DNA of 64,000 bases from the NCBI GenBank assembly GCA_003342895.1, contig PTFA01000010.1, positions 9,491,286-9,555,285 of the forward strand, in the 5' to 3' direction. This DNA is from Casuarius casuarius. Its lineage: Eukaryota > Chordata > Aves > Casuariiformes > Casuariidae. Below, in pieces: positions 24,164-35,645 of the stretch; positions within the stretch are counted from its first letter, which is position 1; each line of letters starts with the position of its first letter. The translations under genes and the position numbers were made by a program. The notes below the pieces were generated by a model. That model did not search any database and was not told where the DNA came from. It was given only the letters and a program-made list of their open reading frames with translations.

Positions 24164-27100
24164 GTACGTACTCTTCTCTTTCTTTCCCCTTTTTAAGGAG
24201 TCTGTTAGGATTTCAGGCTGGTTAGTAAGAAGAAGGATGAACTATCTCATGCTCTGTGGTTCTTGAAAATTAGATCATAAAATGAGATTAGCAGGATTAT
24301 AATTAGCCATTTTGCTCCCAGAGGCATAATGCCATTTTGGTATTTCTACTTGATGCCAATAAATTTTTCTCAGAGAAGAATGCTGTTCAGTACAAGCTCA
24401 TATGAGGAACGTCCTTTCTCAGCATGGAAGGTGTAAGTCTATTTCAAGCAAGGTTAAGTGTAAGAAAGACCTAAGAAGTGACTGTCCCCTGACTAGCAAA
24501 ACTTCAGACCGAATTTAGCCATCCGAAAGAGTAAGCACACTGGAAAAAGAGAAGTCATGGCCGAACAAATTCATATTGCAAAAGTGAGTATCAGCTATCC
24601 TTTCCCTTGTTAAAAAGTGTCAGATGGAAAATCCATATGACTAGATTCTTCTTTTTTTTTTGCCTATCAACAAACACTCAAGAGTGGACCAAGAGTCACT
24701 TTCACCTTGCATCTCACTCCATGACAAAGAGCTTTCCAAAGGGCAGAGTTCAGCTCGCTGCCTTGGGCATTTTAACAATTAAGACCATCTGTGTGTTCAA
24801 ACATTACAGATCTACAGTGGATTATAGAGTTTCAATTTCCCAGCTTTCAGAAGTACTATGGTCTGGACTGGCACCTGGACTAGAGATTTGCAAAAATGTT
24901 CACAGTGAAACATGAAACCAGTTAACATTTGCCTTTTTTTGGGTTAACAGACAAAGCTGAAACAGGTTTTGTATAGCCTGCAAATTGCCCACAAATTACT
25001 GCGTGCCACCAGTGCTTGACAGGAACAGGTAAAACATGATCATTATTAATAATGTCTCTGCAGTGCATCTTGAGAGCATATGATCATGATGCATGACAGC
25101 TTGCAAACTTCTGGCTCTTGAAGGAATGAGCATAGGACATTTTGGTTGCCTATCCAGTTCTGTATTTCTACTACTAAAGAACTCCTTTCTTGAAGGAGGG
25201 TGAACAGTAGTTCAGGGATCAGTCATTAGAAACCAGATTTGTCTGAGGGCTTCTTCAGGAGCCAGATTTTTCTGAAGAGCTATAATTCCATTTGGACACC
25301 TAAAAAAAGTGCCAAAAAAGACAAGAGGAGGAGATAGGCATCCAGCAACTCCCACTGAGAACAACAGAGGGGTTTGATTCCTGAGATTATATGCTTTTGC
25401 AAGTATTAGGCCTGTACCACAGGACCGTCCTCATGACCTTGACTGAATTTTTAGCTGTCTTTTTAGTGAGCATAATACATGGTGTAATAACTAGGGAAGA
25501 TTTTCTTAGAAACAACAGCAACCAAAGGAAAGGATTAAAGCAAACCAATCTGAAATAAAGACTGCTGGCAAATGCTCTCCCAGTGATGATTTTCTACATT
25601 CTTTTTCCATAGCACTCCTTAGAAGTAAGAGAATCAAGTGTTTTTTTCTTTTTTTTTTTTTGTTTTTGCCATAAAAATGGTAGAATGACAGTCATGACTA
25701 ATGTCAAAAAAGGGGGGGGAATCAGGTTTGCTCTTCTGAAACAACTAAATTCTGCCACTTTGCAAGGTCAAACTTTTATGACTTCTTGATTTGCGGGAAA
25801 AGCCCCCATAAACATAAAAATTCTCTATTTTAGACTAAACTTGCCCTGTTCTGTTTCTTGCCTGAATTTGGAAAGACAGAGACTACCTTAGATATTTAGA
25901 AGATAAACAACTATGTTTGAAACGACAATATACGTAACACATTCAGCATTGAAGAAGATGAAAAGGCTTCCAGTTCCTAAAATATGCATCTTTTAACGTA
26001 TTCTTCCCTGAAGACATTGTTCAGGAGATTATTAAAGAACGTGAGCTGTCTTCTCTGGGGATAAACACTTCTGATGAACCCCAGAGATGAAGAGAATTGA
26101 ATCAGGGTGGCAAGCTTTTACTGAATTGAGCATCAAAGAGTAGTGGGATAAGGAAGCATTGTTTCCTCAACTTAGGGAGTGCATGAATAGTTTCTGGGCT
26201 CCTCTTTCTCCCTCGCTTTAATTACTGTTTGTACTGATTGAAAGGCTTCATCTGCCTCTTCTGCAATTAAGCAGTTTTGAGTTAATGCATTAGTGGTGTT
26301 TAAAATAAAATAACAGCCATTCCAGACCTTTTTCTCAAGATGTGGATAATAATCCCATCAGGGTTCTTACTGAAAGAAAATTACAGTATGAAAGAAAACA
26401 TTTTTAAATTAATCTCCCAAGTTCTTAGAAGCTGGAGCCTGTGAATTTGCAGCCAAATGGGAAGAGAAAGAGGCCTATGAGTAGAAAACTGCCTTGAAAG
26501 CACCCAGGTGAAGTGAAAGTGATGGAAAAATGCAAAGACACTAAAAGGAATCTCTCAGGAGTTTTCCTGTTGGTGTAACTCGTTGAGGAAGAAAGTATTT
26601 CCTGGCTTCAGAATCAGGCTCTGGTCCTTCAGAGACCAGTATTTACTATGGGATGTGTGTGGTTCTCCCAGTTTGGGTTAGACATATACCTAATCAGACT
26701 TTTTGCCACTGCTACCTCAGGAGCACAGAATTGTTGCAGTCTCTTAATAATAAGAAGAAAAATAAAAATAATTAGTCAATTAACCATTGACTGAATATTT
26801 AACTGGTAAGTAACTGACTACTCTCCATCCTCTTTATCAGCCCTGCTTCTGTTTAACAGTCATTTCTTTATGCGTCAGTGTTAGTGGTGAGTGGATGTTA
26901 TATCTTAGGAGCAAAATGGATGGACATTGCCTCATTCAGAATTCTAGAAATGTGATGAGACTGAAATATTGTACTTTTATCCCAATTTGCTATATAAAAG
27001 TGTTATTTTTAAGGCAATAATTTATTCACAGCAACTTTTCTGGAGTAGAGATGAGCCTGTACTCAGGCCCTTACACATACCATATTTACAATTTTGCAAG

Positions 27101-27261
27101 TGCTCTGGAGCATCCATATGTTGTCAAGGAACTGTCTGTTTTCTGGCAAATGGCATGTTTTAAAATAGCCATTAATGAGCACATCTCCCATTGGGAAAGT
27201 GCCCTACAAGAAATAGGGCTTAGAGTCAATGTTGCTAGCATAGTGTGTTTTTCTTGTTCAG
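24164..27261 (+). other. VWF: Intron 21
   Basis: This is a 3.1 kb AT-rich intron with short T runs (24650s, 25640-25660) and a G8 run near 25711. No transposon or gene is recognised. The acceptor is ttcttgttcag. Confidence 0.82.
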
Positions 27262-27408
27262 GTAAACATCAAGGTACCTCCTAAAGATGACAACAATTTA
27301 GAAGTCATGAAATCTGGCCGTTATTACATCATCTTACTGGGTAAAAGCATCAGTGTAACCTGGAATCTTGCCATGGGAATCTCAGTTATTTTAAAAGGAA
27401 ATTTCAAA
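27262..27408 (+). CDS. VWF: VWF exon 22 (VWD3, D3 domain)
   Basis: This 147-base exon, phase 0 on both sides, encodes VNIKVPPKDDNNLEVMKSG, then RYYIILLGKSISVTWNLAM and GISVILKGNFK. Human aligns as VNVKRPMKDETHFEVVESG, RYIILLLGKALSVVWDRHL and SISVVLKQTYQ. It contains no cysteine, as in human. The acceptor is cag and the donor is gtaagt. Confidence 0.96.
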
Positions 27409-28101
27409 GTAAGTGTGTTTTGCTTTATTTCCTATTCTCGCTAAAGAAGACACTTACAGGTCTCCCCAAGGAGGAGTGGGGATAGCATGTCCTATGCAGA
27501 CACGCAAAGTGATTTCCAAGGAGCATTAGGAACTTCCTTGAAAATGAAAGGGCTTTTTTATAATGCTATACTGGGCTGCCTTCTTTCCTTGGTGCTTCAG
27601 CTGTAAGGGCTAAATTCTGGGTCTTTGGCAAAGAGTTATGATGGAGAAGAGGAATGATAAGGTGCCTCAGAGTAAGTGTACCTTTGACCAGTGATTGAGA
27701 TAACTTCTTCTGTGTACAAGAAGAGTAATAATGTAAGGAGCCCGATTTGCTGGCAATGCCGATAGAACAGTTATTTTCAGGAGGAAGACAGGATCACAGG
27801 TAAACTTATGACTCCTTAGGTTCGCACCAAATAGATCCAATAGGTAATACTGGTCAGGTTCTTCTTCTTGTGGAGTCCTTGGAGACAGAGTGGTCCTACT
27901 TTCCCTCTGAGACAGTTAAGCATAATGGGAATAGGAGCTGGAGTCTCTCTGTGTATATTTTAGTGAACTTGGCAAGGGCAGGGATAATTGAGCTTTTAAG
28001 TCTTGTGTCATTAAAGCACTGGGCTAAAAAGACTTCTTAATAAAACTCCAAGTCAGTCTACAGATGGAAAATTTGTGTTTTTTGTTTCTTTTCCCTGCAA
28101 G
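27409..28101 (+). other. VWF: Intron 22
   Basis: This 693-base intron runs from gtaagt to the acceptor ttttccctgcaag. Nothing recognisable is inside. Confidence 0.83.
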
Positions 28102-28242
28102 GATCAAGTGTGTGGTCTGTGTGGAAATTTTGATGGAATCCAAAACAATGATTTGACCAGCAGCAACGAACATCTTGAAGTAGATCCAATTGACTTTGGG
28201 AATTCTTGGAAAGTTAATCCATACTGTGCTGATGTCAAAAAG
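28102..28242 (+). CDS. VWF: VWF exon 23 (end of VWD3; CGLC of D3)
   Basis: This 141-base exon encodes [17 protein letters not shown], then [19 protein letters not shown] and [11 protein letters not shown]. The CGLC motif (28111-28122) and the calcium-loop sequence [10 protein letters not shown] are the same as human D3. The segment DFGNSWKV is the usual end of a VWD module. It joins in phase 0 to exon 24. The frame happens to stay open a few codons into the intron before a stop at 28261, which has no significance. Confidence 0.97.
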
Positions 28243-29860
28243 GTGACTGTGAATGAGCTGTGAAAACTGATTAATACTGGTTATGGTGTCACTCAGAAGT
28301 AGGCAAAGGGTTTTGAAAAGGATAAAAAATAGAGAAACAAACTTGTTATGCCAAATTTTTGCCAGATCATATTCTTCCTTGAAATCTGATAGAAGATCAC
28401 TTAGCTTATTTAAGGCCTCTGTGCTGCCTGGCTTTAGATGAGAATTAGGATAGCCAAACTGTGTGGTAGAGTCTATTCATAGAGTTTGCCAGCCGAAGAA
28501 AGTTTGCCAGCTAGAAATCCAGATATAACTGGAAATGTCATTTTAGAGTTTAATCTAAAAAAGCAGTTGTAATTTCCAGACAGGAGGAGTTCACATAAAA
28601 ATGTTGTATTTCTCTGTCCAAACTTCTGTATCCCAAATCTTAGTCTATCCACTTGTGAACAACTGAGTATACAGATTAATTTCTTTCTAAAGTGTATTCA
28701 GTTATTACTTTCAGAGCAGGGAGGCTTGAGCAGAAAAAGCAAGATGTAGTAATAAAACAACAGGGAATGCAAGACCTTATTGCCATGCTCCTAGCTGTGC
28801 CTCTGATTTCGAGAGGGTTATCTGCTATCTGAAAATATTATCTAAGACCTGGTCCCTAATATTAAATGATTTCACAGGGTACTAGTTAAGAGCCATGTAC
28901 ACATGCCAATGTACTTCTTTTTGCCCAAATACAGAGTTTTGAAAGGACCAGGTCAAATTTTTGCTGGCAAACGTATTTTGAAACCGAAAAATGAAAGGAA
29001 ACAACTTGAAAAAATAAGTGCATTGTTTTGACAGTTGCAAAACAAAATGTTTTATTCAGATAAAACTGAAACTTTTGGTTTGAAAGTTTGCCTAAATTTG
29101 CAGATGAAAATAAAAGAAACATTCCCTTAGAAGAACTAAATTAACAGAAAATAAAATGAAGCATTTATTTCTGATCAAATGAAATGTTTTGGGTCAGTTT
29201 GATAACTAAGTGCAAGTGTGACATAGCCACAGTATTATCCTGCTAAACGTCAGTTTTTTTGGCATGACTTGACTGGAGCACAGGAGAAGTAGCAATAATG
29301 AGTGGTGAGATTGCTGGGTAAGACTGAGGACTAGCTGTTCCTTGTTTCGCTTTGATAGGCAATAGGACACAGAGTAGACTCTGCAAAATATCTCTGTGAT
29401 AAATACTTTGTCCATTATTTGTGCTCCTTGGTCTTAGCTGTTAGCTAAATTTAAATTGGAGAGGGGGAGACTACTGAGCCATTTCTGTTCAGCGTTGGCC
29501 TTGGGTATTGGCTGCTAAGGACTCCCACAGGCTCTCTGGAGAGCTGTGAGTGATCATTTTTCAGTATGGATGTTTGGTACAGTGTGGCCTACTGTCATCA
29601 AAATACCTCTATGTTAAAACTGCAGCATACAAGGAAGAGCTGGAGAAAATGTAGGAGGTGACCTACTCTATTCTGTGTTCTGCCATTGCAGGATTTGTTC
29701 CTGCAGTAAGGCAAGTTGAAACTTTATTCAAATTTGTCATGAAAAATGTCTAGTGTTTGTGGTTCTCCTATATCAATCTGAAGAGTCCTGAGGTCCTGAA
29801 GACAGGACCTCGACACTAATGCAATGTATGCTTGTCTCTTACCATATTAAGCCCCACCAG
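28243..29860 (+). other. VWF: Intron 23
   Basis: This 1.6 kb intron contains a CR1-like trace (about 29640-29775) that ends within about 90 bases of the exon 24 acceptor. The rest shows nothing recognisable. Two AGs nine bases apart (29850-29851 and 29859-29860) could serve as the acceptor. Confidence 0.8.
29640..29775 (-). mobile_element. Possible CR1/L3-like LINE trace
   Basis: The piece ggtgacctactctattctg, tgttctgccattgcaggat, ttgttcctgcagt resembles the antisense CR1/L3 motif 'aggtcatctagtccatcc...ctgccattgcaggattgt..cctacagt'. It is strongly diverged and only the central 50 or so bases are persuasive. Confidence 0.45.
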
Positions 29861-29971
29861 GAACAGGCCTTGGTGTCTCCACTGTGCAATGGCAATGTAG
29901 TGAAGCAGGTGATGGTAGAAACTTCATGCAGCATTTTGTCTGGAGATCTTTTTGAAGAATGTAAAAAACTT
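29861..29971 (+). CDS. VWF: VWF exon 24 (C8-3 start, D3 domain)
   Basis: From the cag acceptor this exon is 111 bases, phase 0 on both sides, encoding EQALVSPLCNGNVVKQVMV, then ETSCSILSGDLFEECKKL. Human aligns as [20 protein letters not shown], then DSSCRILTSDVFQDCNKL. If the earlier AG (29850-29851) is used, the exon starts at 29852 and gains Pro-His-Gln in frame. Human has one residue more before the first Cys than the short form and two fewer than the long form, so comparison does not decide. The short form was chosen because CAG is preferred over AAG. The donor gtaagt is strong. Confidence 0.9.
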
Positions 29972-30600
29972 GTAAGTATTGTTGTGTGTTTCACATCCTT
30001 CTGTTCAGCATGATCTGTGCTGATACTGATGACAGCTGTGGGGAAAAGTATTGGTTGCATTAATGGCATGCAGGTGTCAGAGGAGACTGACTAACTGATG
30101 GTTTCATCTCTGACTATGTCCTGTAGCTGATTAGCTGATGCTTCATGGGAAGATGCAGAATACTTCCTAGTGGAATGCTATAGAATAACTTGTGCTTGAA
30201 AGAAATTTTATTCTTAAACCCCAGAGAGTGGTACATGAAGTCATGCACAAGGGTTGAGGTTTTCCTTGTTTAAACCTCACAGCTGAGCTAACATAGTGCC
30301 ATTCTAACTGCGTTCTACATTGCAGCTTCAAAGCTGCACAAGATGGTATGCGAACAAGGCCCAGAATGTATAGTTACTGCATAGGGGGAATATTAAGGGA
30401 CAGTAAACTACATGGTCCATAAGGACTTTGCAGACTTGGCCTGTTTGAGTTCCTGCTAACATCAGCAGAGTTGCATTGATTCATGTGGCACCTCAACTCT
30501 TGGCCAGTAGAGCAGGCAAACCACCTCCAGGTTAAATAAGTCTAGAGAAAGGAGATGAGGGGAATCGGTGAGTGTACTATAGTACGTATTTCTTTTTTAG
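29972..30600 (+). other. VWF: Intron 24
   Basis: This 629-base intron runs from gtaagt to an excellent polypyrimidine acceptor (atttcttttttag). No feature is recognised. Confidence 0.83.
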
Positions 30601-30757
30601 GTGAATCCTGAGCCCTACATAGATATTTGCATGTATGACACCTGTGCTTGCGAATCTATTGGGGACTGTGCTTGCTTCTGTGATGCTATAGCGGCCTATG
30701 CCCATGTCTGTGCACAAAAGGGTGTCGTTGTTCACTGGAGATCGCAAGCCCTATGCC
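30601..30757 (+). CDS. VWF: VWF exon 25 (C8-3 of D3)
   Basis: This 157-base exon (phase 0 to phase 1) encodes [19 protein letters not shown], then [19 protein letters not shown], then [14 protein letters not shown]. It matches human [21 protein letters not shown] and [17 protein letters not shown] almost residue for residue, including the cysteines equivalent to human 1097, 1099 and 1101. Human Cys1099 takes part in the inter-dimer disulfides that build multimers, so this function is expected to be kept. The donor is gtaagt. Confidence 0.97.
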
Positions 30758-31121
30758 GTAAGTACTAGATGGATGAGGAAGAATTGGGAATGACCAAAAA
30801 AGAAAAAAGAAATTTAGAGAAAAAAAAAGCTTCTGTACTACTTTTTTTTTGGAATTGAAGTTGAAAGTTTGTTTTTTGCATTTTTTTTAATCAAAAACAA
30901 ATATCTTTGGTATACAGCAAGTATTTCATTAGATGGAAACAATGCAAGTGGCCTGCCTCTGATGCAGTAAAAAGATATACATATTTCTGTTTAAAGAAAG
31001 AAATCTGTCTTTCTCTATGCATATGTGATCCACCTGGTACAAAACTTGGTGTCATAGCTCTAAGAGGCATGGTAGGTTCAGTCTGGTTTGATTATTTGTC
31101 TCTGATTCTTTCATGATATAG
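30758..31121 (+). other. VWF: Intron 25
   Basis: This short 364-base intron has A- and T-rich runs near 30800-30890. Nothing else is seen. The acceptor is atgatatag. Confidence 0.83.
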
Positions 31122-31280
31122 CACAAAGCTGTGAGGACCTGAATTATCAAGAATTAGATTATCGATGTGAATGGCGATATAATAGCTGTGGACCTGCTTG
31201 TCCTATAACATGCCAGCACCCACAGGCTTTGGAGTGCCCTCTGCAATGTGTGGAAGGATGTCATGTACACTGTCCTGCAG
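31122..31280 (+). CDS. VWF: VWF exon 26 (TIL3 of D3)
   Basis: This 159-base exon (phase 1 in, phase 1 out) encodes [38 protein letters not shown] and [16 protein letters not shown]. The CEWRYNSC block contains the equivalents of human Cys1142, Trp1144 and Cys1149, and PQSC holds the equivalent of Cys1130. All are sites of human multimer-defect variants. Cysteine spacing is unchanged. The junction with exon 27 gives PAGEILDE, matching human PPGKILDE. Confidence 0.97.
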
Positions 31281-32812
31281 GTAAGTCAACCTTTTGCTTT
31301 AAGTGGTTACCTTTTTCTGCCCTACTCCTGTTACTTGTGGCTATTGTAGAGTCCCTTTTTCCCTGAAGGTTCCTATTGCAGGAAAAGATGTTTTACAGTC
31401 CAGAAACAGTCACAGATTTGTAAGGCTGGAGATTGCAAAAGATTTAGATATAGCAATTAATTCCTCAATAAGCTTACTGTGTTTTCACCACAATTTCTTA
31501 CCCCATCTGCTACAGCTGCCAGAATGATCCTATATTTTAACGTGTTCTTTGTAATTTAAGACATCTCTCCTGAGTGCCTTCCTGTGGCCTCTGATGCTCC
31601 TGTTGTCACTCAGGCAGAAGTTTCTTTACCTTTCTTTGGTTGTTGTGAGACAGAAAGTTGATATGAGATCCACACCAGGATTAGAGTTTGTGAAACAAGC
31701 ATGGTGCATGCAGGGTATGCAGTGGTGTTTAGGGGAGGAGAATGAAATACTGCTAGCAAGAACGAGAGAGAATGGGAATGGGGTGACAAGAAAGGAAGGT
31801 AGGAGGAGGGTTAGGGGTTGTTTAACAACAGCGGTTGTTGACTATGTGGTCAAGAAGGGTATGAATTTGTGGTGAACATTTGTAAAACGCTCTACCTTAG
31901 AGCAGCTACTGTGGTGAAGGAAACCCGTTGTTCCAACCTGCTTATGGCCACCAGCCTTCTGGGGCTCATGGGACTGACTGGCAGGCATCTGCTGCTGGGC
32001 CTCAGCTTACAGCTTAACCTCCCCAACTGACTGTCTCTTAGAAAGGTGAAAATGAAAAATTGAGGTGGGGGAGAAAAGACAGAAGGGGAAAGAGTGAGAG
32101 GTGAGCAAGATCCAAAAGTAGAGTGAAAATTCAGAAGAATAAACAGCTCCTAAGTGCAAAGAGAAGAAGAGAAGACATGAAGAGGAAGAAAGTAGGTATT
32201 TTAAGCCCCAAAATAGCAGTTCTGGGCCTTGGTAGCTCTGTCCTATACATTGACAAAAAGGTAAGCAGAGAGTCTTCTTGGATACAACTTTATACAATTA
32301 TTAAATATGGTGCTTGAGCCTTCAATATTCAGGTAACAGGTAAGCAGAGAGTCTTCTTGGATACAACTTTATACAATTATTAAATATGGTGCTTGAGCCT
32401 TCAATATTCAGGTAACAGGTGTTTAAATTGTCCTCCAATATCATCAGAGTCAGGAGGAGGTAAGGGATACTGGAGAAATCAATAACATACATGTAAAAAG
32501 GAAAATGCCATTTTCTCCTGCCACTCTTGAGGCTTTGCTCTAAAGATATGTTCACCTTCGGCATAGCGCTGGCTGTTGGAGGTTATACACTGGGTTATGT
32601 GTTTCCCATGTCTCACTAAAACTGGTCATGAAGGAAGGAAGTACTTCTCTTTGTATTGAACTTGTAGTGAGCATAACACAAGCAGAATATTCAGAGCCTT
32701 TGAATCCAAATCAGAAGCCTTGTCATGTTTTTTGTAGCAGGGTAAATGCAATGATCAGCTTTGCAGTTCATGAAAACTGGCATTTTTATGCTACTGTGCT
32801 ATTTTGAAACAG
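31281..32812 (+). other. VWF: Intron 26
   Basis: This 1.5 kb intron holds a perfect 79-base tandem duplication (32259-32420), described separately, and a purine-rich stretch near 31730-31830 and 32030-32190. No gene is seen. The acceptor is attttgaaacag, with a modest pyrimidine tract. Confidence 0.83.
32259..32420 (+). repeat. Perfect 79-base tandem duplication
   Basis: A 79-base unit starting aggtaagcagagagtcttct is repeated immediately with no mismatch; the second copy starts at 32338 and the match runs to 32420. Identity of 100% in an intron means a recent duplication or an assembly artefact. Each copy begins with a donor-like aggtaagc. Confidence 0.97.
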
Positions 32813-32948
32813 GGGAAATACTTGATGAACTATCCCTGACTTGTGTCAGTCCAGAAGACTGTCCTGTGTGTGCGGTTGGAGATTTCAAGATCCCACATGG
32901 AAGGAGAATAGTTTTGAGCAGAGATGATCCACAGCACTGTCAGTCTTG
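32813..32948 (+). CDS. VWF: VWF exon 27 (E3 of D3)
   Basis: This 136-base exon (phase 1 to phase 2) encodes GEILDELSLTCVSPEDCPV, then CAVGDFKIPHGRRIVLSRD and DPQHCQSC, the last Cys being completed by exon 28. Human aligns as KILDELLQTCVDPEDCPVC and DPEHCQIC. The cysteines equivalent to human 1190 and 1196 are present. The donor is gtatga, weaker than its neighbours. Confidence 0.95.
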
Positions 32949-33441
32949 GTATGATGGAGGTGTTTATGCAGTCAAATAGCATGCCTTTTGAGTAGGATGA
33001 AGGGAGATGATGCCCATAACCATAAATACGTTTTTGGACTTTACTTTAAATATACCACTGATGATGAGGTTTGGAAACTCTCTTTTGTGTCGACAGCCCT
33101 TTTCACATAATACAAAACTGAAGTTTTTCAATGAAGGCTGGGATTATTGGATGCCTGTTGAATTTAAGCAACTGAAACCCATAAATTCCTTTGAAAAATG
33201 ACTTTTCCCAGGTGTAGGTGGTCTCACTAACTTCAGATGTTCCACTTCTTTTCTGTAAGGTGTGATTCAACATCAGTAAAGCCGTGAGAATCTTTCCTGT
33301 GTTAGTGCTTAAAAATCCTACATATAGCGCAAGATCTGAATGTGCAGTGAGTCTAGAACTTGCTGAGATTATTAGCAGCTGGAAGACTGCACAGTGCCAT
33401 TGGAAAAATAATTTCCCCAAGTTTTTCACTTGATATCCTGT

Positions 33442-33527
33442 GGCCTGATCCTGTATGCATGCTGTGCCAAGTATGATGAAATTAATGGAAGGGTGCACAA
33501 TGCTGTGTGCCATGCTGGATTAGGGCC
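33442..33527. mobile_element. Palindromic MITE-like remnant B
   Basis: Left end ggcctgatcctg and right end ctggattagggcc are imperfect inverted repeats about 86 bases apart. The inner parts (atgctgtgcca and tgctgtgtgcca) and the centre gatgaaattaatgg resemble the sauropsid palindromic repeat with ends 'ggcctgatcctg' and a centre 'gaagtcaatgg'. It is a likely relic of a non-autonomous DNA transposon. Confidence 0.6.
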
Positions 33528-34689
33528 TTCATTTGTAATGTGGCAGAGACTGATTTTCATTCTATATGTTGCCCAGTGGCATATTGCACAAAGACCTGCA
33601 GTATCTGAAAGCTTTCCATTCTCCAGATGTCCTGCCCTCTGATGGATACTTTCAGTAGTCACTCAATGCAGTGAATGCGAGAGTGTTTTCCATCTTGTAA
33701 TTTGACCATATTTAATAGCAACTGGGTTGTAAAACTGCAGCAGGTATTGGCCCAGACTAACACCTTGGATCCAAACTCCCTGAACTTCACGGAAGCTCTG
33801 AATGGGTATAAACTTTGAAATCCTGGACTCTTGCTGGGGATAGCTTAATTCTGTGTTATAAGCCCACGGCATGAGACTGTTTGGCCAATCAATTAAATAT
33901 GTATTTTTTTGGCGATATACATGATGGGCCTTGAATTCCATCAAAAGGTCAAAGAAGAGTCTCCGTAAATGAGTCTCTGTTCCCTAATTTTTTTAATCCT
34001 TAATAATAATTTATCATAAATGTTGATATACTGGCCACTGCTCATAAACGATTTCAGAACATTATGAAAACTTACCTCACTAGGGAAACATCCTTTTGCA
34101 TAGCTGTCACCTAATTTAGATGCCTACACCATCTGTACAAACAATAGGAAATATTGCACAAAAATGAATTTTATAGGAAATATCCAAAGGAAATTGGAAA
34201 CTAGAAGAAATCTCATTCACATTAGGATTAAAATAATAAATCTTATGTTGCTATATATTATTGCCAAAAGTAGCTGCGCATTCTTCAATTAAGAAAATAC
34301 TAAATATAGCTTGAAAAGAACAAAGCCTTGGAAGAACTTAAACGAGGATGCCTTGTGTAAAGTGAACACGTTTCCCAGAAAATGGCACCTTCTTCCAGTA
34401 CTGACTTGTTTAGTGTCTATGTTCAGGGTTTTCTCTGTGCCTGCTGGCAGTGAAAACCAGCATTTGTTGGTCCTTGCTGTTTCATAGACTTTACCTATTC
34501 TGTTTCTTGGACTGTCCAATAGGACAAGGAAAATATATTGACTGGGTCTCCAGCACCCTGTGCATGAGTGCAATGATGTCCTTTGCTCAGATGAGTGAAG
34601 TCAGGAGCCTTACACAACCAGGAATTAGCAGGGCAGAAGTGTTAAAGTCTTGCTAAAGCCAGAGAATAGACTATAGAGATTACAGGCAA

Positions 34690-35065
34690 GTTTCTAAAAG
34701 GTGAAGGGTGAAAGACGTGGAAAATCCAATGGAGACAGGGAAGAATGGATAGTGGAAAAGGCCAAGATGGAGAAAAAGAATGGAGCTAAATAGTAAGGGG
34801 AAGAGAAAAATGTACTAATGAAGATAAGCAGAAATGGGGAAGGAAGAGAAATAGGAAGAAAAAGGAGAAAACCGCTCCAGATAAGATATTATATCAATTA
34901 ATATATCTCATCTAATATGAGAAAAGGGAATAAAAATGAAAAGCAACAAGGTAAGTAAGAGGAAGACAACAAAGAAGACATAAAAAACAGTGGAAGAGTA
35001 TGTGCCAAAGCTGTATTCAAAACATGAAAAGTCAGGAAAAAGAAAAGCAAAAGTATGTTTTTAGA
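34690..35065 (+). repeat. Purine-rich (A/G) stretch
   Basis: Over about 375 bases the + strand is dominated by A and G in gaaaag, ggaagag and aggaag motifs, with few pyrimidines. It is not a clean tandem repeat. It may be low-complexity drift. Confidence 0.7.
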
Positions 35066-35645
35066 CGTAGAAAAAAGGCTGTTTTTTTCACTAAAGTTAG
35101 CAAGTCAAGGTAAAACCTAGCCTTCTCGCTCAGTCTGCTAATTCATATCAGAACTAAAAGCATCTTGCTGACACTGGGATTTTACTTTGTGTTAGCTAGC
35201 CCCAGTTTGCATCATGTTTTTCTTCCTTGCGAAGCAAGCCAAATCTGCCAGTTAAGCTCACCCAGTGGCTTGTAGGTGACCATACTGCTCAAGATCATTC
35301 GGTTTCCTGATAGCTTCCAGGCACAGATTTTGCACATTATGCCAAAGGCAGCTTTAAAAAAAGCTTCCTCTGACAAACACACAATACTTTTTCGTATGTT
35401 TTCTTCATCAAAACAAACACTTCCTCCTCTGAGTGGATGCTATAGGATTTGGCTCTACGATACCTTGCAGAGGTATTGTAGAGGGTAAAAGGGGAGGGGG
35501 AAAAATCACTGTTGTTTATTATGGTTTTGTTTTGTTTTGTTTCTGAGATGTTTAACCTGTTCTGTGTCAACATCCTTTTATTAGATGTCACTGATGTGTT
35601 ATTATGAGCATGGATTTTCACACTTAAATTTGGTGATTCTTGTAG

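Larger units (their letters stand above)
32949..35645 (+). other. VWF: Intron 27
   Basis: This 2.7 kb intron contains a palindromic MITE-like remnant (33442-33527) and a purine-rich stretch (about 34690-35065). The remaining sequence shows nothing recognisable. The acceptor before exon 28 is ggtgattcttgtag. Confidence 0.83.

Noticed and set aside
33103..33513. 136-codon minus-strand open frame in intron 27
   Set aside because: It overlaps the palindromic repeat relic and shows no domain, low-complexity bias or splice context.
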